From positions 1 to 11,292 of the forward strand of contig DLGN01000296.1 in assembly GCA_002482715.1 (NCBI GenBank): DNA of 11,292 bases. The letters run 5' to 3'. Position numbers and translations under genes: made by a program. This DNA is from Oxalobacteraceae bacterium UBA7693 (lineage in GTDB: Bacteria; Pseudomonadota; Gammaproteobacteria; Burkholderiales; Burkholderiaceae_D). Below the pieces are notes generated by a model. It was not told where the DNA came from, did not search any database, and saw only the letters and a program-made list of their open reading frames with translations. Positions 1 through 6,833 of the stretch are shown here, piece after piece. Numbering within the stretch: the first letter of the stretch is position 1; the number at the start of each line of letters is the position of its first letter.

Positions 1-103
1 GCCAAGCAACCTCAGTCTAGGATTTCTTAGTCAAAAATAGTTTTTGCCAATACATTGTAGCTAAATTAGTGACTAAGAAATTCCAGACTGAGATTGCCTA
101 GTC
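1..103. repeat. Long imperfect inverted repeat (hairpin or MITE-like)
   Basis: Arm 1 (1-33) and arm 2 (70-102) are reverse complements at 27 of 33 positions. The inner 23 bp (11-33 with 70-92, core TGACTAAGAAAT) match at 21 of 23. The connecting loop is 36 nt. All six mismatches are transitions. Read as minus-strand RNA, four of the six become G-U wobbles, so 31 of 33 positions can pair. Read as plus-strand RNA, only two are rescued. The element lies about 150 nt downstream of the minus-strand DUF1398 gene, so it could be a 3' RNA structure of that transcript or the ends of a miniature element. The left edge is cut by the window, so target-site duplication or a U-tract cannot be judged. Confidence 0.7.
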
Positions 104-257
104 ACATAATGCACCGACTTCGATACCGGAATAGAAGCACCAGATATGTGACGATGTTAAAAAGGAATTTTGTTAATCCACTCTACATTGTTGGTATGGA
201 AGATGCCCTTGAACAAACGAACTTCGATGGGTGCGCATCCTTCGATTGTGTTCATGC

Positions 258-650
258 TTAGTTTGGAAAATGTTCTATATGGGTTTCGCCGTGACGACCA
301 AGATAGGAAACGTGACGGCCTTTTATCCACACAAAATAACCGATGCAGCCTGCTGCTTGCGATAGCCGTTTAAACTCAGGGTACATGACTTCCCCTCGTT
401 GCGCTCCCAAAATGGCGATTTTTACATCTGCTTGGGAAAATGACTCGCCGATAGCATCGTTGCTTGACTCGTAGGTCAAAGTCATTGTTTCATCGGAAGG
501 GAAGTAATACGTTATCTGGCGGGTGCGGTAATCAACGAAATACGATTCGACACCAACTTCAATTAAAGCGCCAATGACCTGGCCGAAATGAATCGTCCCT
601 GCTTGGGATGCTTGGAAGGTTTGATATATAACAGCTTCTTTTGCGTTCAT
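258..650 (-). CDS. DUF1398 family protein (YbcV-like)
   Basis: A 130-residue soluble protein without signal peptide or membrane segment. The layout resembles DUF1398 proteins such as E. coli YbcV: an N-terminal helix with QASQAGTIHFGQVIGAL, then GVESYFVDYRTRQITYY, a central acidic strand region, and a C-terminal half with GYFVWIKGRHVSYLGRHGE. No biochemical function is established for the family that I can name. The start at ATG 650 is chosen because GGAG (658-661) sits six bases upstream. A TTG at 662 in the same frame would overlap that ribosome binding site and is unlikely. The gene lies 27 bp downstream of the marR gene on the same strand and is very probably co-transcribed, so it is the likely regulated partner of the MarR repressor. 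Family assignment is by recognition, fairly confident. Confidence 0.8.
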   Translation of the reverse strand: MNAKEAVIYQTFQASQAGTIHFGQVIGALIEVGVESYFVDYRTRQITYYFPSDETMTLTYESSNDAIGESFSQADVKIAILGAQRGEVMYPEFKRLSQAAGCIGYFVWIKGRHVSYLGRHGETHIEHFPN

Positions 651-677
651 GATTTTCTCCAATGTTTGTTGCTTGGT

Positions 678-1145
678 TTATTTAGTTGGTAGTTCTTTCA
701 TCTCGTGATAAGCGACCAGATCTCGCATCATCGACATTAATTCTTCTCTACTGGTTTTACTCAAATGGCCAAAGAAGAAATCGTCGTTCTCGTCTGCCAC
801 TGCGGCGAGTTTTGGTACTAAACGCTTCCCCGCTGGTGTTAAATAAAGTACCTGATCGCGCGCGCTGTCTGCCGCATAGCTTCTTGACGCTAATCCCTTA
901 GCTTCAAGTTTTGTGATGACCTTTGATGCAGCACCTTTGGTCATTCCAAGTTCATTGATTAAGTTTGCGTGGGTGGTTGTCGCTTGCTTGTAAAGTGCGC
1001 GTAATGCTACCCATTCTGTGACTGTTACTTCATAGGATGTGAGTTGATTTTCAAAGCGCGAAGATACTTGATTGGATACGTAGCGCATCCAAAAACCAAG
1101 ATGCGCATCCAATTCGCTAGGTAATAAGTTCTGCGTTTGTTTCAT
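678..1145 (-). CDS. MarR family transcriptional regulator
   Basis: A 155-residue winged-helix regulator of usual MarR length. Helical dimerisation segments flank the DNA-binding core. The core runs from about residue 45 (TEWVALRALY), through the helix-turn-helix with recognition helix TKGAASKVITKLEAKG (69-84), to the wing (RSYAADSARDQVLYLTPAG, about 88-106). MarR proteins bind palindromic sites as dimers and are usually released by small ligands. The ATG at 1145 is preferred because GAGG lies eight bases upstream. An in-frame GTG at 1187 would sit inside an operator-like palindrome and nearly at the predicted transcription start. It leads the DUF1398 gene by 27 bp. Two identical-type palindromes in its own promoter point to autoregulation. 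The ligand is unknown. Confidence 0.93.
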   Translation of the reverse strand: MKQTQNLLPSELDAHLGFWMRYVSNQVSSRFENQLTSYEVTVTEWVALRALYKQATTTHANLINELGMTKGAASKVITKLEAKGLASRSYAADSARDQVLYLTPAGKRLVPKLAAVADENDDFFFGHLSKTSREELMSMMRDLVAYHEMKELPTK

Positions 1146-1180
1146 TGCATCTGCCTCAGTTGTAGTTGAAATAGACTTTG

Positions 1181-1224
1181 TTTCCACGGAAACGTATTTT
1201 GGTTTCCTTGGAAATTTTTGTCAA
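1181..1224 (-). promoter_or_regulatory. marR promoter with paired MarR-type operators
   Basis: Two palindromes of form TTTCCNNGGAAA lie at 1181-1192 (TTTCCACGGAAA) and 1203-1214 (TTTCCTTGGAAA), 22 bp centre to centre, so both face the same side of the helix. On the minus strand a perfect -35 box TTGACA (1219-1224) is followed after 17 bp by CAAAAT (1196-1201, 4 of 6 to TATAAT). One operator fills the spacer and the other lies at the expected +1. This geometry is typical of MarR autorepression. The sites are seen directly; binding by this regulator is inferred. Confidence 0.75.
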
Positions 1225-1703
1225 TTGAATTTATGTGATTTCTATATTCGCAATGCTACTTACACCAGATTGTTGCAGCTAGGTGCAGCGACGAAGACAG
1301 TGCTAAAGCGCGGCTGGGCAGCAATAACGATGTTGTGGCTGACCTTGAACGTCGAGAAGCCTTGGCGGTTTTACGCAAGCCTTGTCAATATGAAAGATGT
1401 TCTTTTTATTATCGTTAACGTGAATGACGGCAACTGAAATGTAATTATTGGGAAATTTTGATTGACACGTAAAGTTAACATGCAAAGCACAACAATCAGC
1501 TTGGAGTGATTGTTTTTCACAGCCGTTCAGAGTCATGAGTGTATTTTATAGCGCTTTGTATTTCAATTGGCATGATGTTTGCTGAAGTTAAACTATTGGA
1601 CATTTCCAGACAATGTTTTCCAATTGAAAAACCCTATCGCTAGACCGAAAAATACGAACAGCCTTTAAACAACGATATTGCGCAATCAAAAAAGGAAACC
1701 TTC
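1225..1703. other. Intergenic gap between divergent marR and GH64-like genes
   Basis: About 480 bp with no convincing gene. Short open frames on both strands here have no ribosome binding site or recognisable family. The only structured element I see is a near-perfect 18-bp palindrome at 1615-1632, listed separately. The rest should hold the promoter of the GH64-like gene, but I cannot place boxes with confidence. Confidence 0.5.
1615..1632. promoter_or_regulatory. 18-bp palindrome upstream of GH64-like gene
   Basis: GTTTTCCAATTGAAAAAC is symmetrical apart from one mismatched pair. It lies about 70 bp upstream of the GH64-like start codon, a usual place for an operator. The same CAATTG core recurs at 1564-1569. 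Which regulator would bind is unknown, and AT-rich palindromes of this size also arise by chance. Confidence 0.3.
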
Positions 1704-3239
1704 ATGAGCACACTTAATCAGATAAAAATCGATAACAATTCTGGCCTTGATACCACGCTATACACCGTTTGGGTTGCTGGGTTTATGGCTGATGCTATGG
1801 ATGGGACTAAGTTTCAGACCTTGCAGACGAAGGGTAAATTTTCTGCCGCTGCGGTGGCCAGTACAGCACCTTTTATTAATGTCAATAATGGATTGTCGAT
1901 TGATGTGCCGGATGTGACAAACTCGGGTAATAATCGCCTTGTTTTTACCGTGACATCAGCCACCGACACGCCCCCTGATTACCCACTTAACGGCTACACA
2001 GCTTATCCTTTTCCAGGTGTACCTGGTGTCGCCCCAGCTGGGCCCTACGATATTTTTGAATTCGGCCCGAACGCGCAGTACGATGTTTCGGCGGTGGATT
2101 CTTTTGGCATGAACTTGTCATTTACCGTATCTGGAGATACTTCAACATATGGTGTCGTCACATCAATATCGCGGGCACAAATCGCGACAGCTTTTACTTC
2201 GTTTATGAGCACAGATCCATGTGGTACAAATTTCTCGCAACTGCTGTTTACAAGCCCAACTAGCGCTGGCTATCCGCAACTGATTGAAGCACAGTTTTCT
2301 GCGATTGTTTCACCAAAAGATTGGTTAGCAATTTATCCCACTACGGCAGGCTTAAGCGATTATTGGCAGAATACAGTCGATGCACTTTTCACTTCTGGTA
2401 ACCAACTTAGTTTTTATTTGAATGGTGCTACCGTTGGAACTTACACAGGATCGAGTGATGGCACGCAGTTTACATTTTCGGGTCCAGATCAGATTTCGAT
2501 CATCGTACCAAAGTCAGATTTTGCTGGTGTTCAGCCTTTTGTTCAATCTGTTCGGGGACCCAATGGTGGGACCCAAGCGACGGCGAATGCTATTGTGCAA
2601 GACGGTGTGGTTGTGGCGATTCAGGTAACAAATGGTGGCGGCGGATATATTGCACCGCCGCTAGTTGCAATTAGTCCTCAGGGAAATGACGGTACGTCGG
2701 CAGTAGCGGTCGCGACTATTGAAGACGGTGTAGTAACACAAATTAATGTGACCAACGGTGGCAGCCAATATGCTGACTCGGCTCAAGTTTTATTTTCTGA
2801 GCAGTCACCAACTGAGTATGCCGCATTTGGTCAAATAGAAGCCGCAATTTTTGAAGCATTTTCACGTGGCGTGGTGCTTGATGGCGTTATGGATTCTAGT
2901 TCGACGATACCGACAAATTATTCATCAGACGCGTGGACAAACACTTCTAACTGGTATTCGAACCACAATAACGCCTATAACCAAGCGCCTTCAGTATATG
3001 ACGCGTATGCAAAATTTTTCCACACCGGTAAAGTCGAAGGCACTAGTATTTTTGGACTGAACTCTAGCGGACAGTTTGCGATGGTTTATGGTTTTAGTTT
3101 GGACGAAAACCCGAATGTTGGTTCGAGCAGTCAAAATATTCCGCCGGGTAGTTGGCCTGGCAGCTTGAATGTTCCTGCGAAAACGAATTACAACGTTGGT
3201 AGCCAAACCGTGACAGTGACAATAGGGCCATGGGTGTAG
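1704..3239 (+). CDS. GH64/thaumatin-like beta-1,3-glucanase family protein with inserted repeats
   Basis: A 511-residue protein resembling the GH64-TLP superfamily, whose members cleave beta-1,3-glucan. The N-terminal beta-sandwich starts at INNxS-like IDNNSGLDTTLYTVWVAG (9-26). The probable active-site strands follow: FEFG (118-121, E119) and AVDSFGMNLSF (130-140, D132), fitting the family's paired Glu/Asp. The C-terminal part has the family-like AFSRGVVLDG (385-394), a NHxxYAK-like segment (YDAYAKFFH, 432-440) and a YGFSLDE strand (462-468). Residues about 288-364 hold two roughly 38-residue repeats built on DGVVxxIxVTNGG, apparently inserted within the enzyme fold. There is no signal peptide, which is odd for a secreted glucanase. 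AAGGAAA (1692-1698) is a good ribosome binding site. The family call is by motif only; activity on beta-glucan is unproven. Confidence 0.7.
   Translation: MSTLNQIKIDNNSGLDTTLYTVWVAGFMADAMDGTKFQTLQTKGKFSAAAVASTAPFINVNNGLSIDVPDVTNSGNNRLVFTVTSATDTPPDYPLNGYTAYPFPGVPGVAPAGPYDIFEFGPNAQYDVSAVDSFGMNLSFTVSGDTSTYGVVTSISRAQIATAFTSFMSTDPCGTNFSQLLFTSPTSAGYPQLIEAQFSAIVSPKDWLAIYPTTAGLSDYWQNTVDALFTSGNQLSFYLNGATVGTYTGSSDGTQFTFSGPDQISIIVPKSDFAGVQPFVQSVRGPNGGTQATANAIVQDGVVVAIQVTNGGGGYIAPPLVAISPQGNDGTSAVAVATIEDGVVTQINVTNGGSQYADSAQVLFSEQSPTEYAAFGQIEAAIFEAFSRGVVLDGVMDSSSTIPTNYSSDAWTNTSNWYSNHNNAYNQAPSVYDAYAKFFHTGKVEGTSIFGLNSSGQFAMVYGFSLDENPNVGSSSQNIPPGSWPGSLNVPAKTNYNVGSQTVTVTIGPWV
2565..2795 (+). repeat. Two glycine-rich DGVV...VTNGG protein repeats
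   Basis: Within the GH64-like protein, residues about 288-325 and 327-364 repeat the pattern A-x-A-x-(I/V)-x-DGVV-x-x-I-x-VTNGG-x-x-Y. The second copy has lost the PP after Y. Similar beta-strand repeats occur in phage tail and adhesin-type surface proteins. The DNA copies have diverged, so this is an old duplication. Confidence 0.75.
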
Positions 3240-3354
3240 TTTTTTTTGATTTTAACTGAGTTTGTTGGCACGTCTAGCTGGAACAACTTTGCACATGCTT
3301 TGCAAGGAATTTACGTGTAAATAAATAACTGTTTTATTGTAAGTTGTAAGTGGT

Positions 3355-3360
3355 TATACT
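3355..3360 (+). promoter_or_regulatory. Possible -10 box for the DUF4157 gene
   Basis: TATACT matches the sigma-70 -10 consensus at five of six bases, 123 bp upstream of the DUF4157 gene start. The -35 region 17 bp upstream is T-rich and poor. With a 244-bp gap after the GH64-like gene, a separate promoter for the two effector-like genes is plausible but not demonstrated. Confidence 0.25.
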
Positions 3361-3483
3361 CAACTAGCTTAAAAACACCAACACGACAAATCTAAGATGC
3401 AGCGTTGCGAGTTTAACTTTTTCAGATATTGGTAGTGGACTGAAAATGCCAGCTTTCTCTGGGTCTAAGTGAAAGGATTCATC

Positions 3484-4806
3484 ATGCGAACACGTTCATC
3501 TCTGCAAGCAGAGCAGATGCCGTCTCATCACGCCACGCACTCGACGCAATTCAAGTCGAGTGCAAAGCAGGTGCTTGATGCCCGTGATATTCAGTCCGTG
3601 CAACGCAAAGCGCAAGATACCGCAAGTCATAGTTCTGCAGTGAGTCAGCTGAAGATACTGCAGGCAAAAATGACTGCTAAAGCCGACGTTGCTCAACGTG
3701 TTGAAGACGAAGAGCCAGTGCAAGCTAAATTCGATGCGGTTCAACGCGTCGAAGAGGAAGAGCCAATCCAAGGGAAGTTCGCGGTCGCACAACGTGTAGA
3801 AGACGAGGAACCAGTGCAGGGTAAATTCGCAGCGGTACAACGCGTCGAAGAGGAAGAACCAATTCAAGGGAAGTTCGCGGTGGCACAACGTCTGGAAGAC
3901 GAAGAGCCTGTGCAAGCTAAATTTGGAACGGCACAGTTGGAGGGAAGAGTTCAACCCAATAATACAGGCTTACCCAATCAACTCAAGGCTGGTATCGAAT
4001 CACTTTCAGGCATGAGCATGGACCATGTCAAAGTGCATTACAACTCATCACAACCAGCACAACTGAATGCACACGCCTATGCACAGGGTAGCGAGATTCA
4101 TGTGGCACCTGGGCAAGAGCAGCATTTGCCACACGAAGCTTGGCATGTTGTGCAGCAGGCGCAAGGAAGAGTACGGCCCACGACTCAGATGAAGCAAGGC
4201 GTGCCTGTGAATGACGATGCAGGCTTGGAGAGTGACGCTGATGTGATGGGGGATAAAGCGATGCAGCTTAAGTCATATGACGGTTCAGTCAAGATCAAAA
4301 CAGTGATTACTGCGCCTGATCTTAATAACTGGAACCATGTGCGGTCCAAATTGGATGGCGTTGTAAAAGGGGAAGAGGCTTACGAGATTGGTTCCCGTGT
4401 CGATGCATCCTTAGGAAAGCTTGACCTAAAAAACAAAGGCGAATCGGCCATGAGCGCTCATATGATACCGAATCGTATTGGTGGTTCGGGCAAAGCGATA
4501 AATGTCAGACCATGGAAGCAAAGTTTTGAAAGTGGAACCTGGGAGAAGAGTGTAGAAGAGAAATTTAACCAAGAACTGTTAAGTGCCAAAGTGGGCGATG
4601 TCGTCCCGTATAGAGTCAACACTACCGAAATCAGCAGTGACAAGGTCGATGAGATCATCGCAACCAGTGCCGTCGATACAGAAAAAAATAAACCCGAGCA
4701 TAAAACGCGACTACTGGAAATTCCTGTTGATGTCTCAGCAACCGTAGGTACTAAATCGCTTGGTACGACAGATGAACCATTCAAGGGTTTAATCAAGGGT
4801 TATTAA
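3484..4806 (+). CDS. DUF4157 (eCIS_core) domain protein with acidic repeats and putative nuclease tail
   Basis: A 440-residue protein with four parts. An N-terminal polar tag (about 1-68) contains QRKAQDTASHSSAVSQLK. Five 16-residue repeats of type AQRVEDEEPVQGKF follow (69-148). The DUF4157 domain (about 160-260) has GLPNQLKAGIESLSGMSMD, the HExxH zinc-peptidase motif HEAWH (H217, E218, H221) and downstream LESDADVMGDKA (from L248). The tail (about 263-440) contains SAHMIPNRIGGSG and INVRPW (H326, N340), resembling His-Me-finger nucleases of the Endonuclease_NS_2 type. DUF4157 proteins are linked to extracellular contractile injection systems and polymorphic toxins. There is no signal peptide. 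ATG 3484 is chosen because AAAGGA (3472-3477) sits six bases upstream; the in-frame GTG at 3469 overlaps that site. The DUF4157 call is strong; the nuclease call is tentative. Confidence 0.85.
   Translation: MRTRSSLQAEQMPSHHATHSTQFKSSAKQVLDARDIQSVQRKAQDTASHSSAVSQLKILQAKMTAKADVAQRVEDEEPVQAKFDAVQRVEEEEPIQGKFAVAQRVEDEEPVQGKFAAVQRVEEEEPIQGKFAVAQRLEDEEPVQAKFGTAQLEGRVQPNNTGLPNQLKAGIESLSGMSMDHVKVHYNSSQPAQLNAHAYAQGSEIHVAPGQEQHLPHEAWHVVQQAQGRVRPTTQMKQGVPVNDDAGLESDADVMGDKAMQLKSYDGSVKIKTVITAPDLNNWNHVRSKLDGVVKGEEAYEIGSRVDASLGKLDLKNKGESAMSAHMIPNRIGGSGKAINVRPWKQSFESGTWEKSVEEKFNQELLSAKVGDVVPYRVNTTEISSDKVDEIIATSAVDTEKNKPEHKTRLLEIPVDVSATVGTKSLGTTDEPFKGLIKGY
3688..3927 (+). repeat. Five tandem 48-bp coding repeats with 96-bp higher-order period
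   Basis: Five in-frame 48-bp units encode 16-residue acidic repeats. Units 1, 3 and 5 read QR(V/L)EDEEPVQ(A/G)KF; units 2 and 4 read QRVEEEEPIQGKFA. The nucleotide sequence follows the same alternation, for example CAACGCGTCGAAGAGGAAGA in both even units. Expansion therefore probably went by duplicating a 96-bp pair. The tract is a likely spot for slippage or recombination and length variation among strains. Confidence 0.92.
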
Positions 4807-4841
4807 TTTCTTGTCGCACAAATCACGTCCAAGGGGGCATT

Positions 4842-6074
4842 ATGGTTTCAATTTACGCTAACGTAGATAAAGATAATGCAGGGACTGTGCAAGCAAAAAC
4901 ACACGCGCAGCGCACAGCAGATCACGACCAGCATGGAATTCGAGATCTACGCTCTCAGCAAGTGGCTCAACAACGTCGACAAGACATCGTCAACAATAGC
5001 AAACGTGTGACTCAGCTAAGGCAAGTACACCCGCAAACTAGTGCTGGTGCTGCACTGGCTCCGGTTGGCGCGGCTGCCACGTTTGACGATCAGGCACCTA
5101 CCACTCTCAATCATTACACCATCGCGCTTGCTCCTGCTGCAAATCGCAACGCTGCAGTACAAAATATACAGACCGAATACCGTGCCTTTGGAACTAGTTT
5201 AGGCAATGGTGCCAATTCATTTATTTCTAGAGGAACACTGAATGCCTGGCGCAGCGCCTCGGCTGCACAAGGTAATCTTATTTATCAACAGCTCACTGGG
5301 GCGGGAATTCCGATTCCCGCCCCAGCCGTGGCGAGTGATCAAAACCGCAGTATGGCAGTACACACCTATTCTCCAAATCGCGAAAAAGTGGGTATTGCGT
5401 GGCGCACACCAGCCATGATGGATCACTTACGCAATTGGGCTGCGTTGCCGCTGGTTGACCCTGTTAAAATTTCAGTGACCAGTCCCATAGTGGGCGGGGG
5501 GAATGTCGCTACCGATATTGAGTTTACAGAAGCACACCGGGGTTATGTAACGCATGTAAACGCACTGGGAAGTAATGCCCCGATGGCGCGAGTTGCCAAG
5601 TACGGAGATGGCACAGGCGGCACTCGCGACGGTACCTCCAATGTTGCACCTCTTGATCAATACAGTATGACCCACCACAGCGATTCTGGTACCACAGTTG
5701 ATGAACAAGTGAATGCTGCAGCAGCTGGCGGTTCAACACTTTCAGAAAAGGAAGAAGGGATTGATGCAATTACGAAAGTTATTGCGGAAGGGGGCCGATT
5801 CCAATGTGTTGCTGCGTTGGGAAATAACATTACAAATGACACTAAATTTTATACCAGAGATGGTTTAGATCCCGGGCCAATCTACGTTAAATATATAGAG
5901 TTTAGGCAGCTTTGGACGAGGTGGACTTCTGGCTTCGGAGGGGCATATGGTATTCCGAATAATGACGTTAAGAATTACATCGATGCAGAACGACCTGGTG
6001 TTGTAACAGTTATCCCAAATAATGAGGCAGACATTCCAAACGTGTGTCCTGCACCGAACGTAGACTTAACTTAA
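4842..6074 (+). CDS. Unrecognised effector-like protein with DUF4157-type N-terminal tag
   Basis: A 410-residue protein I do not recognise. It starts 35 bp after the DUF4157 gene with a strong AAGGGGG ribosome binding site, so the two are almost certainly one operon. Residues 35-63 (DLRSQQVAQQRRQDIVNNSK and onward to H63) align without gaps to residues 32-60 of the DUF4157 protein: 10 of 29 identical, with several Lys/Arg and Ser/Thr exchanges. The rest (about 85-410) contains no DUF4157 domain, HExxH, signal peptide or membrane segment. It has an Ala/Pro-rich linker (66-85), a Gly-rich stretch (KYGDGTGGTRDGT, 253-265), MTHHSDSG (276-283) and a C-terminal aromatic segment (EFRQLWTRWTSGFGGAYG). 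It may be a second cargo, or a partner or immunity factor; the shared tag favours cargo. Function is unknown. Confidence 0.85.
   Translation: MVSIYANVDKDNAGTVQAKTHAQRTADHDQHGIRDLRSQQVAQQRRQDIVNNSKRVTQLRQVHPQTSAGAALAPVGAAATFDDQAPTTLNHYTIALAPAANRNAAVQNIQTEYRAFGTSLGNGANSFISRGTLNAWRSASAAQGNLIYQQLTGAGIPIPAPAVASDQNRSMAVHTYSPNREKVGIAWRTPAMMDHLRNWAALPLVDPVKISVTSPIVGGGNVATDIEFTEAHRGYVTHVNALGSNAPMARVAKYGDGTGGTRDGTSNVAPLDQYSMTHHSDSGTTVDEQVNAAAAGGSTLSEKEEGIDAITKVIAEGGRFQCVAALGNNITNDTKFYTRDGLDPGPIYVKYIEFRQLWTRWTSGFGGAYGIPNNDVKNYIDAERPGVVTVIPNNEADIPNVCPAPNVDLT
5296..5325 (+). repeat. Perfect 13-bp inverted repeat inside the 410-residue gene
   Basis: CTGGGGCGGGAAT and its exact reverse complement are separated by the loop TCCG. 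The element is GC-rich, within codons for LTGAGIPIPAPA (residues 152-162). It is not followed by a T-tract on the plus strand, so it is not a classical terminator. It would form a stable mRNA hairpin. Confidence 0.9.
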
Positions 6075-6268
6075 AGTTGAGAAAATTCTAAAACCACTCC
6101 AATCCAATGCAATGCAAAGACGATAGCGTATGTTAAGTACAGGATGGGAATTGTAGGTATCGGTTTTAACAAATTGCGTCACTTCGATTGCGAGACGAAT
6201 TCGCTATCAACAATACTTTGTGGCAGACTACGCACTTTAATAAGCATTGCAGAGATAACATAGACATT

Positions 6269-6808
6269 ATGAGCACCAACGATACCCTTGATAATCGCGA
6301 GACCAAAGATTGCCCTGTTTGCGGCGAAACCATTAAAGCGGTTGCGATCAAATGCCGCTTTTGTAACACTGATCTGCAAGCACATGTGACAAATGTCGAA
6401 CATGATGCAGAAAAGATTCTGTTTGCTGGTCGTCCAGCTACCATTTTTAGTGCGTGGCAATGGATTGTGGTGGTACTAACACTTGGTATCGCTTATCTAT
6501 ACTATTGGTTTATAGCGCGTGGATTACATTATGAAATTACGACGCAAAGGGTGAAGTTAGAACGCGGCATTTTTTCAAAAGTAAAAGACAATGTTGAGCT
6601 TTTTACGATAGAACACTTCGACTTAAATTCACCGTTTGGTATGCGCCTGATGGGCTACTGCATACTGCAATTGAGGTCATCCGACACCAGTTATTCGCAG
6701 CTTCAGCTCTATGGAATTAAAAATTTAGAGCCACTCGCCGACACGCTGCGTGAATGTTCGATGCGTGAACGCGCAAGACGTCGAGTGACTGCGATTATTC
6801 ATCCATAG
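6269..6808 (+). CDS. Zinc-ribbon and bacterial PH domain membrane protein
   Basis: A 179-residue protein. The N-terminal zinc ribbon has CPVCGETIKAVAIKCRFC (C15, C18, C29, C32), the CxxC-x10-CxxC pattern of small UPF0547-like ribbons. A linker leads to FAGRPA (52-57), the usual entry to the bacterial PH (bPH_2/DUF304) fold. One or two hydrophobic passes (about 62-83) follow, then a beta-rich part with YEITTQRVKLERGIFSK and TIEHFDL, and a basic C-terminus (RERARRR). Such proteins are membrane-anchored and poorly characterised. The ATG at 6269 is preferred to the in-frame TTG at 6188, because the extra N-terminal residues look non-coding and the ribbon begins normally after it; the ribosome binding site is weak. 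It lies 194 bp after the effector-like operon, so co-transcription is unclear. Confidence 0.82.
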   Translation: MSTNDTLDNRETKDCPVCGETIKAVAIKCRFCNTDLQAHVTNVEHDAEKILFAGRPATIFSAWQWIVVVLTLGIAYLYYWFIARGLHYEITTQRVKLERGIFSKVKDNVELFTIEHFDLNSPFGMRLMGYCILQLRSSDTSYSQLQLYGIKNLEPLADTLRECSMRERARRRVTAIIHP

Positions 6809-6833
6809 AAGCCAAGATGGTTTGAACATCGAT

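Noticed and set aside
1225..1536. Open frames of 70 and 77 codons on opposite strands
   Set aside because: They overlap each other, lack start signals and domains, and lie in the regulatory gap between divergent genes.
3688..3927. Regular repeats considered as a CRISPR-like array
   Set aside because: Units are contiguous, in frame and without unique spacers; they encode acidic protein repeats.
3496..3954. 152-codon antisense frame across the acidic repeats
   Set aside because: It is opened by the repetitive codons of the plus-strand DUF4157 gene; its periodic Leu/Phe pattern is just their complement.
6188..6268. N-terminal extension of the zinc-ribbon protein from a TTG
   Set aside because: The added 27 residues have no family resemblance, and the ribbon begins normally after ATG 6269.
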